A DNA stretch of 64,000 nt, from contig NC_037689.1 of NCBI RefSeq assembly GCF_003255815.1, forward strand, positions 147,662,194 through 147,726,193. Reading direction: 5' to 3'. This document shows positions 56,217-64,000 of this stretch, one piece after another. The DNA comes from Theropithecus gelada (lineage: Eukaryota > Chordata > Mammalia > Primates > Cercopithecidae). The translations under genes and the position numbers were made by a program. The notes beneath the pieces are model-generated. The model was not told where the DNA came from, searched no databases, and saw nothing but the letters and a program-made list of their open reading frames with translations. Numbering within the stretch: the first letter of the stretch is position 1; each line of letters starts with the position of its first letter.

Positions 56217-56525
56217 TTTTTTTTTTTTTTTTTTAGACAAGGTCTCACTCTGTCACCCAGACTGGAGGGCGGTGGTGCAGTGGCATGATCATGGCTCACT
56301 GCAGCCTCAAACTCCTGGGCTCAGGCAGTCCTTCTACCTCAGCCTCCCAAGTGGCTAGGACTACAGGCACGTGCCACCACACCCCACTTTTTTTTTTTTT
56401 TTTTTGAAGAGATGTGATTTCAACATGTTGCCTAGGCTGATCTCAAACTCCTGGCTTCAAGTGATCCTCCCCCATTGACTTCCCAAAGTGCTGAGATTAT
56501 AGGCATGAGCCACTGCACCAAGGCA
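56217..56525 (-). mobile_element. Alu (AluJ-like)
   Basis: Minus-strand diverged Alu with a long linker T-run (56390-56405): AGACAAGGTCTCACTCTGTC, GATCATGGCTCACTGCAGCC, CTGGCTTCAAGTGATCCTCC and GAGCCACTGCACCAAGGC. An eight-base-scale extra GGTGGTGCAGTGGCA repeats the start of the arm. Confidence 0.93.
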
Positions 56526-56724
56526 AGAGCCAATTTTCAATTGTCTATGGAAGTGATATATTAACTGATATTTGCTAAACATAAATTCACGTTTGCATTC
56601 ACAGAGTGAATGGGGAAGAACTGTGGAGACAGATACCCCAACTTGTGTCCTCACTCTGAGATGACCTCTTAAAAGAGTGCTCATGGCCAGCTGAGGAGGC
56701 AGCATGCAGAATGGCAAGGTAACT

Positions 56725-56895
56725 GAGCTTGGAGTCAGAAAAGCTGAGTTTTGACACAGCTATATTACTGCCAGCTGAGTATGACGAATCACTTAACCTC
56801 TCTGGGCCTCGATATCTTTGTCTGTTAAATAGGACTATTGATATCTGTTTTGCTTACCTCACAGGGCAGAGGTCAAGTGTGAATATATGCCCTTT
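56725..56895 (+). mobile_element. MIR
   Basis: GAGCTTGGAGTCAGAAAAGC, AATCACTTAACCTCTCTGGG, CTCGATATCTTTGTCTGTTA and CTTACCTCACAGGGCAGAGG follow the MIR plan closely. Confidence 0.9.
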
Positions 56896-58183
56896 TTCCA
56901 TCTGCAAGAGCATGGCTCAAGCTGGGTGAATAGTGAGGGCCATACAGTCATGTACTCCCAGGCAGCAAGTGGTAGTGAGGCCTGAAGCCTGGGCAGGCCC
57001 TATAGGAAGACTCAGTCCACTGGGAGACATCAAGAAAGGCCTTGGCAAGGTGTGTGTGCTCACATACCACCCGTTTCCCTCAGCAGCCCAGGCCTGGGGC
57101 CTGCCAGCTAAGACTTGCTGCTCACATTGAGCCTCATAAATGAATAAAGTAGGCAATTTAATATCATTGTGACAACTACTGGAGAGATTTTTACATGTCT
57201 GCTTTGCAGCATAAAGTTTCCTTAGAGCCAACTTTTAGACTTAGACAATTTCTATATTATTTCCTACCTCTACCTCCCCAGAGAGGCAGGGATGGCAGAC
57301 GGAAATTAAGAAAATTCTGAATCCTCAGGAAGATTACTGTGTTTGGATTTTTTTGAAATAATTGAATGAACATTTTGTCAACATGGTATCAGGGGAAAGA
57401 GGAGTGGTATATTCAGTGCTATCTTGCATCCTTGTGAAGATAAAGGCAGACTGTGAGCACTGAGGCTTCTTGTCTGTTGACCTCTACTCTAAGGCACCCC
57501 TGTGGACCCCTCCTCTACTCAATCTAAAGTGGATGTAAAAGTCTATCCTCATCTGGACAGGCCAAATGGGCCCTCCATGCTGTCTTTCTCTAGCATCATG
57601 CCCTGAGGCTCCAATGACTATATAAAGGGGCTGCTTCTCCAACCCAAGCCCAGTGGCCCTAACCTCTCCCACTCTACACTGGCTCCTGTTTTCATCCTTC
57701 CTCCCTCCCAGTCACTGCCATGCCTTTGATAGCACATGGACTCAGCATCCTCAGACTACATCAGTGCAGATCATCAGATAGAGTGGCAGGGGGCTAAAAA
57801 TTTCAGTCATTCAGAACCCATTCCACTTGGAGCACATGGTACGTCAGGGACCCAGTCTATATTATCCCCAAGTGAAGTCTGGAACACAGAAATCCAGAGA
57901 TTCCTAAACCACCCAATAAACTTCCCCAGCCCTGACTGAGGTGTATTCCTGGTTGCCCACCCTACGCTCACCTACTGCCATCCCCCATCAACAGATATGC
58001 CAATCTTTTTTTTTGCCCACCGTCTCCATAAGTGCCCCCTCTGTGAACATCATGGATTCCCTTCATGTTCGCTCTATTTCTCCCCACTGCTGCTAACCTC
58101 CTGACAGGGAAGTGGCACCCTTGGGCCACCAAAGTCCTTTAGTTGAGCTGGATCCCCTCCTCCAAAGGGCTGCTAGTGGGACA
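56896..58183. other. Unassigned stretch
   Basis: No gene or repeat recognised in about 1.3 kb. The short frames (for example 57736-57939) show no clear coding character. Confidence 0.4.
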
Positions 58184-58299
58184 CTAGGAGGACTCAAGTC
58201 CAGCTGTATGAGTTAGCAAAAGGGCAGAGGCAAGAAGGCTTTTAAGCCAGTGTTGCCAAGATGACTTTTGGTGAGTGGGGGTGTTTGGATGGGAGAAGA

Positions 58300-58507
58300 A
58301 GCTTAAGATAGATCCTTTCCCATTGGGATGAAACTTTAGGCCAGCCAGCTTTCTTTGTGATATGTGATGAATTATATCACCCACCCAGGATAGAAGTGCC
58401 TGTTCATCCAGGTCCTCAGGACCAGAAAAAGCTTCTCCAGGGCAAAATAAATCACATAGAATCTCCTCAAGGGCCCAGGAAAGTGAATATTCAGTGGCAG
58501 TTTCTCC
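58300..58507 (-). CDS. Unrecognised candidate internal coding exon
   Basis: On the minus strand an acceptor-like end (CTATAGTTAGCATTAGTCAG) stops at 58508. It is followed by an open frame starting GETATEYSLSWALEEILCDL and going on through GPEDLDEQALLSWVGDIIHH. The composition is that of an ordinary soluble protein: acidic helices with spaced hydrophobics. A possible donor is the GTGGGT after CTATCCTGG (about 58386). The frame stays open to 58184, so the 3' edge is a guess. It lies 7.5 kb upstream of the candidate at 50990 on the same strand, but the reading phases do not join directly, so another exon or no relation is possible. No family was recognised. Confidence 0.3.
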
Positions 58508-58544
58508 CTGACTAATGCTAACTATAGTTAGCCCTGAGCTAGCC

Positions 58545-58670
58545 CAACCTTCCATTCTTCAAGTGGGGAAATTAAGGCCCAGGCAGGTCATGTCTCCAGT
58601 TCTCCCCAGGGTTGAATGTAAGTCTCTTGATTCCCAGTCTTGTCTTTTCTCCACCCTACCACCTGACCTG
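58545..58670 (-). mobile_element. MIR fragment
   Basis: TTCAAGTGGGGAAATTAAGG and CAGGCAGGTCATGTCTCCAG give the antisense MIR core. It ends just upstream of the candidate exon. Confidence 0.7.
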
Positions 58671-59414
58671 CCCTTGGACACATGGCTGAGAGGGCCAGCC
58701 TTCCTCAGCTTACCACTCTCAATATCACTTTGACAAGAATTCAGATTTCACAGCTGTATCAGCAGCATGTTAAATGTTGCAGTGAAGAGTGGCTAAACAG
58801 TGACATCTCTAGCTTCATGGTGGTCAGCCTATAACTGAGAGGCTCAAGGTCAATAGCTGCAGGCCTGACAGGTCCCGGATCCATATGCCAATGGCAGTGG
58901 AGACAGATTTACCGCAGGGAGCCCTGCACCATCAGAATGGATGCCAGCAATAGACCTTGTTTCTTTCCTTTGATATGCCAAAAGATTAAGTTTGAACTCC
59001 TAAGGACTCTCTAGGGTATCTTGGAAACTTCCACCAGCCAGTAGTCAAAGTGCCCTTTAATCCAGCTGAGTGCATAACTAGGGAACTAGAGTATTGTCTT
59101 GGGCTACAGCTGAGATGGGGCTCTAGCAAAAAGTCTAGTGTAAACTTACTCTTCTAAAGCCCAAGTAGCCTCTGCACAGAGAGCAGCTAAGTAAAGATGA
59201 AGCCTCTTAGGCCACAGAGCTGACTGTGATGTGATGATCTTGCCATCTCCTGGAAAGAGGGGGTTGTGGGCCCATCACAAGAAACAGCCCAAAGGAAGGG
59301 CTAACCTGTGGTGGTAGCCCCTGAGCTGCCCACAGTGTGCCAAGAGGCACAGTGTCAGCATTTTCATCAATGTTGTTATCATTGTTTGCAACCTCTCTCA
59401 AACAACTGCCTGAC
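58671..59414. other. Unassigned stretch
   Basis: No gene or repeat recognised. Confidence 0.4.
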
Positions 59415-59600
59415 ATTGAGTGCCTCCTTCGTGCCAAGAATATTGTAAGCATTCACTCCTGTGTTGATTCTCACAAATACCCTGTGGGATTAGTATTATA
59501 ATTAGGCCCATTTTGTAGATAAGGAAAACAAACTCAGGTAAAGTTACTCACCAAAGTCTTATGGCTGGTAAACATGTGACAATGAGGTGAATAAGAGCTG
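59415..59600 (-). mobile_element. MIR
   Basis: GTGCCTCCTTCGTGCCAAGA, TGATTCTCACAAATACCCTG, CATTTTGTAGATAAGGAAAA and CTTATGGCTGGTAAACATGT follow an antisense MIR. Confidence 0.88.
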
Positions 59601-59697
59601 GTTCTTGTTCTTAAGGTGCTGCCAGTCATGTCTACAGAGTGTATGGAAATGGAATCAGTGTTTCTCCTGGGGACTGGGTTCAGTCTTGGTGATAAGA

Positions 59698-59892
59698 ACT
59701 CCCATTTATTGAGTATCTACTATCTGCTAGGAGCTTTATATGATTATTCCATTTAATCCTTACAATAGCTCTCTGAATATGCTATTATTATTATCTTCAT
59801 TTTAGGGAGGAAAATGAGACTCCTAGAAGTTAAGCAACTTGAGCAAGGAATCACAGCTAATAAAAACAGAGCTGGGATTTGAACCACTAAGC
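59698..59892 (-). mobile_element. MIR, target of the hAT insertion
   Basis: TTATTGAGTATCTACTATCT, TTAATCCTTACAATAGCTCT, GAAGTTAAGCAACTTGAGCA and CTGGGATTTGAACCACTAAG are a well kept antisense MIR. The hAT element starts directly at its end. Confidence 0.92.
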
Positions 59893-59947
59893 CAGTGGCT
59901 CTCAAACTTTTTTCCTCAGATCCTTTATACTCTTGAAACTTATTGAG

Positions 59948-60203
59948 AGTAAATCTACAGAAACAGAAATTAGATTAGTGGTTTCCAGGGGCTGGGGAAA
60001 GAGCAGAAAGGGGGGTGACTCCTTATTGGTACAGGGCTTCCTTTTGGGGTGAAGGAAATGTGGAGCTACAGAGGTGATGGTTGCACAATATTGAGAATGT
60101 ACTTACTGCCACTGATTATACATTTTAAAGTAGTTAATTTTATGTCATGTGAATTTTACTTAAAAAAATATATAATGAGGTAAATCAACAACAACAATGA
60201 CAA
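59948..60203 (+). mobile_element. L1M 3' end inserted in the hAT element
   Basis: TAGATTAGTGGTTTCCAGGG, AGGTGATGGTTGCACAATAT and TTTTATGTCATGTGAATTTT are an L1M 3'UTR. The exact 12-base repeat AAACTTATTGAG flanks it at 59936-59947 and 60204-60215. Confidence 0.92.
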
Positions 60204-60721
60204 AAACTTATTGAGGCCTCCAAAGACCTTTTGTTTATGTGGGTCATATCTATTCATGTTACCATGAATATTAAAATATTTATTTATTTTGAAATTAAAA
60301 TAATGAATTAATTACATGTAAATATAGTATTTATATGAAAATAGTTATATTTTCCTAAACAAAAACTTGTATTGAAAATAGTGGCATTATGTTACATTTT
60401 TGCAAATTTCTTTTATATCTGGCTCGCTAGAAGACAGCTGGATTCTCACATCTACTTCTTTATTCAGTTGTGAGATGTTGTTTTGGTTGAAGTATATGAA
60501 GAAAATCTGGCCTCACACTGATATGCAGTTGAGAAAGAGAGGAATATTTTAATAGACTTTTCAGATCATTGTGGACATTCGTCTTTGATAGGACACAAAA
60601 ACTCCACCAATGGTTGTATCTTACAGGTTAAATGTAATGTGGGATGCAAAACTGTATCAGTGAGCCTTCTCTACTTGGTTTCATTGGACTCTCTTATCTT
60701 TTGAATGGGTTTTTAACCTAT

Positions 60722-60964
60722 TTATGTTTTGTTAAGATTGTGTATTGGTTGCTTAAAAAAATGATGGTGCCCTGACTTATGGAGATCCTCCATATGTTGA
60801 CATATTTCATTCCACAATATCACAAGATCACATTTGTTAATATTATGACCCATCTCGTTGGAAAAAGCCTTTAACTGTTGAGAAGCTGTCAAGTTTACAG
60901 TGGTGGATACAAGCTTTTCAAAATTCAAATTTTTGCCTGAAGGCTCAAATTTTATCATTGGCAA
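60722..60964 (-). pseudogene. hAT transposase fragment
   Basis: An 80-codon minus-strand piece of the decayed transposase. It is rich in H, N, K and hydrophobics in the spacing of hAT catalytic-region proteins. Stops or frameshifts bound it on both sides. No sign of domestication. Confidence 0.6.
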
Positions 60965-61561
60965 AAACTATAGTCAGTTGTTTTCCTTGAAGTGACAGGC
61001 TCACTTCGTTCATCTACAAGAAAATGTCTGCCAAATACCCAAGTCTGAGTAATATTAGTTAGTCATTCTTTCAAGTAAATATGTTGTTCTACGAAAAATC
61101 AGCCAGTTCAGCTCACAACTCAAAACATGCAGTAGTGCTTTGCCTTGAGTCAATGACTACACTTTGGTTCCAGCAGAACTACTTTGAGCATAGTTCTCGT
61201 TGTGTCTCACCATGTTTTAAAAATATGGGAACTCAACGGCTAGTATTTAATAAAGTTAATTTTCACTGCTTCGCTAAGAACATTCCTAAGTGAAGCTGGC
61301 ATTTTTTAAACTGCAAGTATGTGGTGGTGAAGAATCCAATTGACAACTAGTGCAGTTGGTGCCGTGGTCCCAATTCATGCTCAGGAACCTGCTCTTTTCA
61401 CCTCTCTCTGCTTTTGCACCAGCAGTGCCAATGGAAAGCATGACAGTGGAATATCAAAGAACATTTCAGTATTATTGGGAAAATAGTTTTGACCTTACGG
61501 ATGCCCTAAAAAGGTCTTGGAGACCTCCAGGGGTCCACAGATCCTACTCTGAGAACCATTG

Positions 61562-62060
61562 CACACGGCTATGCATGGTGCCACCTCCCTTACTTAAGAG
61601 CTTTGATGGCTTACTATCATTTGCAGAATCAGACCTGCCCTCAGCCGTGATAGCAGCCCAGGACACAGGGACCCAGCCAAATGGGCTGCTTGCCATTTTC
61701 CAAATGTGTCCTCCCATGCCCTTGTCACTGCTCTCCCCTCTACCAGGAATGCCTTCATCACCAACTCTGGCCATTGAAATATTACATACCCTCCAAGGCC
61801 CAGGTCAACCACTGCCTTTTCCAGAAAGCTTTCTCAGGTTTTTAAGTGGAAAATAGTAATGCTTTACTCTGAGCTTCCTGAGCCCACTCTTGGAGCATCT
61901 TCTCTAGCACTTATCAAGCTGGGTGTCATTAGATGGAAGTATTTCTTCATCTATGAGATCATCAAGAACAGGCACCAAGCCTGTCCTCTCCATTTCCCCA
62001 CAGGGCACCCTTGTTCACCATTACGTTGGGGAATATATTTGTTGAATTGCACTGAATTGC
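61562..62060 (+). mobile_element. L2 LINE 3' region
   Basis: GGCTTACTATCATTTGCAGA, CATGCCCTTGTCACTGCTCT, CTACCAGGAATGCCTTCATC, TACCCTCCAAGGCCCAGGTC and CTTTTCCAGAAAGCTTTCTC follow the L2 ORF end; the following 61860-62060 resembles its 3' tail. The 168-codon plus frame at 61350-61856 spans the hAT/L2 junction and is not a gene. Confidence 0.85.
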
Positions 62061-62215
62061 CCAGAATGTAAAACTTAAAAATGCTATGTGGCTGTAGCTG
62101 GTAATGCTCAAAGCCCATGGAGCATATTCTGACTTTTTTGAGTACCCAAGGAATGTCACCATTGGAACCATTGGTATTAATATTTGTGCATACTTCTTAA
62201 AAATGGTCTTATTTT
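62061..62215. other. Short stretch before the young L1
   Basis: No repeat recognised. Its last bases, TTAAAAATGGTCTTATTTT, are the insertion site of the L1, and part of them should recur after the L1 tail beyond the window. Confidence 0.5.
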
Positions 62216-63254
62216 GGGGGGCGGAGCAAGATGGCCGAATAGGAACAGCTCCAGTCTCCAGCTCCCAGCACCAGCAACAGAGAAGACAGGTGATTTCTGC
62301 ATTATCAACTGAGGTACTGGGTTCATCTCACTGGGGAGTGCCGGACAATTGGTGCTGGTCAGCTGTTGCAGCCCGACCAGCGAGAGCTGAAGCAGGGCAA
62401 GGCATTGCCTCACCTGGGAAGCGCAAAGGGGAAGGGAATCCCTTTTCCTAGCCAGGGGAACAGAGACACACAACACCTGGAAAATCGGGTAACTCCCACC
62501 CCAATACTGCGCTTTAAGCAAACGGGCACACCAGGAGATTATATCCCACACCTGGCCGGGAGGGTCCCATGCCCATGGAGCCTTCCTCATTGCTAGCACA
62601 GCAGTCTGTGATCTAACCGCAAGGCAGCAGCGAGGCTGGGGGAGGGGCGCCGGCCATTACTGAGGCTTAAGTAGGTAAACAAAGCCCTGGGAAGATCAAA
62701 CTGGGTGGAGCTCACAGCAGCTCAAGGAGGCCTGCAAGTCTCTGTAGACTCCACGTCTGGGGACAGGGCACAGCTAAACAACAACAACAACAACAAAAAA
62801 GCAGCAGAAACCTCTGCAGACGCAAGCAACTCTGTCTGACAGCTTTGAAGAGAGCGGTGGATCTCCCAACACGGAAGTTGAGATCTGAGAAGTGACAGAC
62901 TGCCTGCTCAAGTGGGTCCCTGACCCCTGAGTAGCCTAACTGGGAGACATCCCCCACTAGGGGCAGTCTGACACCCCACACCTCACAGGGTGGAGTACAC
63001 CCCTGAGAGGAAGCTTCCAAAGCAAGAATCAGACAGGGACACTCGCTGTTCAGCAGTATTCTATCTTCTGCAGCCTCTGCTGCTGACACCCAGGCAAACA
63101 GGGTCTGGAGTGGACCTCAGGCAATCTCCAACAGACCTACAGATGAGGGTCCTGACTGTTAGAAGGAAAACTAACAAACAAGAAGGACACCCACACCAAA
63201 ACTCCATCAGTACATCACCATCATCAAAGACCAGAGGCAGATAGAACCACAAAG
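62216..63254 (+). promoter_or_regulatory. L1 5'UTR internal promoter
   Basis: The internal RNA polymerase II promoter of the L1. CAAGATGGCC (62227-62236), close to the 5' end, matches the YY1-binding motif that fixes the L1 start site in primates. Known L1 5'UTRs also have SOX and RUNX sites and an antisense promoter. The motifs here were not resolved beyond YY1. A short G/C-rich section is at 62630-62660. Confidence 0.85.
62776..62800. repeat. (CAA)n tract in the L1 5'UTR
   Basis: Six ACA/CAA units followed by an A run. A simple repeat within the L1 promoter region, likely to differ between copies. Confidence 0.9.
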
Positions 63255-64000
63255 ATGGGGAAAAAGCAGGGCAGAAAAGCTGCAAATTCAAAAAATAAGA
63301 GCACATCTCCCCCTCCAAAGGAACGCAGCTCATCGCCAGCAACGGATCAAAGCTGGACGGAGAATGACTTTGACGAGATGAGAGAAGAAGGCTTCAGTCC
63401 ATCAAACTTCTCAGAGCTAAAGGAGGAATTACGTACCCAGCGCAAAGAAACTAAAAATCTTGAAAAAAGAGTGGAAGAATTGATAACCAGAATAATTAAT
63501 GCAGAGAAGGCCATAAATGAACGGACAGAGATGAAAACCATGACACGAGAAATACCTGACAAATGCACAAGCTTCAGTAACCGACTCGATCAACTGGAAG
63601 AAAGAGTATCAGCGATTGAGGATCAAATGAATGAAATGAAGCGAGAAGAGAAATCTAAAGAAAAAAGAAGAAAAAGAAATGAACAAAGCCTGCAAGAAGT
63701 ATGGGATTATGTAAAAAGACCAAATCTACGTCTGATTGGGGTGCCTGAAAGTGAGGGGGAAAATGGAACCAAGTTGGAAAACACTCTTCTGGATATCATC
63801 CAGGAGAACTTCCCCAACCTAGTAGGGCAGGCCAACATTCAAATTCAGGAAATAGAGAAAACGCCACAAAGATACTCCTCGAGAAGAGCAACTCCAAGAC
63901 ACATAATTGCCAGATTCACCAAAGTTGAAATGAAGGAAAAAATCTTAAGGGCAGCCAGAGAGAAAGGTCGGGTTACCCACAAAGGGAAGCCCATCAGACT
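63255..64000 (+). CDS. L1 ORF1: LINE-1 ORF1 protein (partial, cut by window end)
   Basis: ORF1p is the L1 RNA-binding, trimeric chaperone that packages L1 RNA into a cytoplasmic particle for target-primed reverse transcription. The frame opens at an ATG in good context (A at -3, G at +4) and stays open for 248 codons to the window edge; the family length is about 338. Residues 1-51 are the basic N-terminus. About 52-153 is the E/K/R-rich coiled coil. From about 157 the RRM begins (RPNLRLIGVPE at 155-165), and the window ends late in it. The proline-directed phosphorylation sites known in human ORF1p are kept: S18-P, S27-P, T203-P and T213-P. N157 and R159 at the end of the coiled coil are also kept. 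No frameshift or stop is seen. The C-terminal domain lies outside. Confidence 0.95.
   Translation, partial: MGKKQGRKAANSKNKSTSPPPKERSSSPATDQSWTENDFDEMREEGFSPSNFSELKEELRTQRKETKNLEKRVEELITRIINAEKAINERTEMKTMTREIPDKCTSFSNRLDQLEERVSAIEDQMNEMKREEKSKEKRRKRNEQSLQEVWDYVKRPNLRLIGVPESEGENGTKLENTLLDIIQENFPNLVGQANIQIQEIEKTPQRYSSRRATPRHIIARFTKVEMKEKILRAAREKGRVTHKGKPIR

Larger units (their letters stand above)
59893..61561 (-). mobile_element. hAT DNA transposon (Charlie/Zaphod-like) with transposase remnant
   Basis: Terminal inverted repeats: CAGTGGCTCTCAAACTTT at 59893 and, reversed, CAATGGTTCTCAGAGTAG at 61561. The 8-base flanks CACTAAGC and CACACGGC agree at six positions, as for an old hAT target duplication. 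A minus-strand frame at 60722-60964 reads like part of a hAT transposase (LTASQQLKAFSNEMGHNINK, NEICQHMEDLHKSGHHH). The whole frame is broken, so the element is inactive. The family name is by eye. An L1M tail is inserted near its left end. Confidence 0.85.
62216..64000 (+). mobile_element. Young full-length-type LINE-1, 5' end (continues past window)
   Basis: A primate L1PA-type element that keeps its entire 5'UTR: GGGGGCGGAGCAAGATGGCC at the start, then about 1.04 kb to the ORF1 start. The presence of the true 5' end and the open ORF1 for at least 248 codons show a full-length, recent insertion. The (CAA)n tract at 62776-62795 is in the place where L1PA 5'UTRs have an A-rich linker. ORF2 and the tail are outside the window, so competence cannot be judged here. 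Confidence 0.95.

Noticed and set aside
61350..61856. 168-codon plus-strand frame
   Set aside because: Spans the end of the hAT element and the L2 fragment; not one gene.

Overview
The window is primate nuclear DNA, almost certainly from an Old World monkey (Cercopithecidae). It is built from primate LINE-1, Alu, MIR, L2, MLT1 and hAT copies. Two of its youngest Alus carry the monkey-lineage AluY bases: CTCAAGCCTG near the 5' end, CCGAGACGGGCGG, and CTAGCCGGGCGAGGTGG. The copy at 7246 also has GATCCGGCCACTG. I read all of these directly from the sequence. No complete, recognisable cellular gene is present. No tRNA, rRNA, snRNA, CRISPR array or CpG island was seen.

Layout. 1-1563 is the 3' end of a plus-strand primate L1. 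1564-2834 is unassigned sequence. 2835-15600 is an AT-rich LINE-1 compartment: old L1M pieces on both strands with younger Alus, two L1PA tails, an MLT1 LTR and one unassigned LTR-like insert (about 9725-10315). 15600-40200 is less AT-rich, poor in L1 and Alu, and filled with old MIR, L2 and MLT1 copies between unassigned stretches. It also holds a decayed 21-bp minisatellite (about 34870-36760) whose minus strand reads as heptad peptide repeats. 40205-47400 is one long minus-strand L1M carrying three Alus and an L1 tail. 47400-62215 returns to mixed unassigned DNA with MIR, MLT1, L2, a twin-primed L1, a 310-bp inverted repeat (53321-54740) and a 1.67-kb hAT transposon (59893-61561). 62216-64000 is the 5' end of a young full-length-type L1: its whole 5'UTR and 248 uninterrupted ORF1 codons, cut by the window edge.

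Coding content. The only long intact coding frame is L1 ORF1 at 63255-64000. Two short minus-strand frames (50765-50990 and about 58300-58507) read like ordinary protein and are each preceded by a plausible splice acceptor. I could not recognise the protein; they may be exons of one unidentified minus-strand gene or of none. All other long frames lie in repeats or look random.

How it fits together. This is mostly intergenic or intronic DNA shaped by successive insertions, and nested copies give relative ages (MIR before hAT before L1M tail; old L1M before Alu and L1PA). The most unusual structures are the inverted repeat with arms about 95% alike, the heptad-coding minisatellite, a 39-bp near-perfect hairpin inside an old L1, a 39-bp exact repeat 1700 bp apart, and the young L1 with an open ORF1. 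All family names come from reading by eye, without a repeat library.
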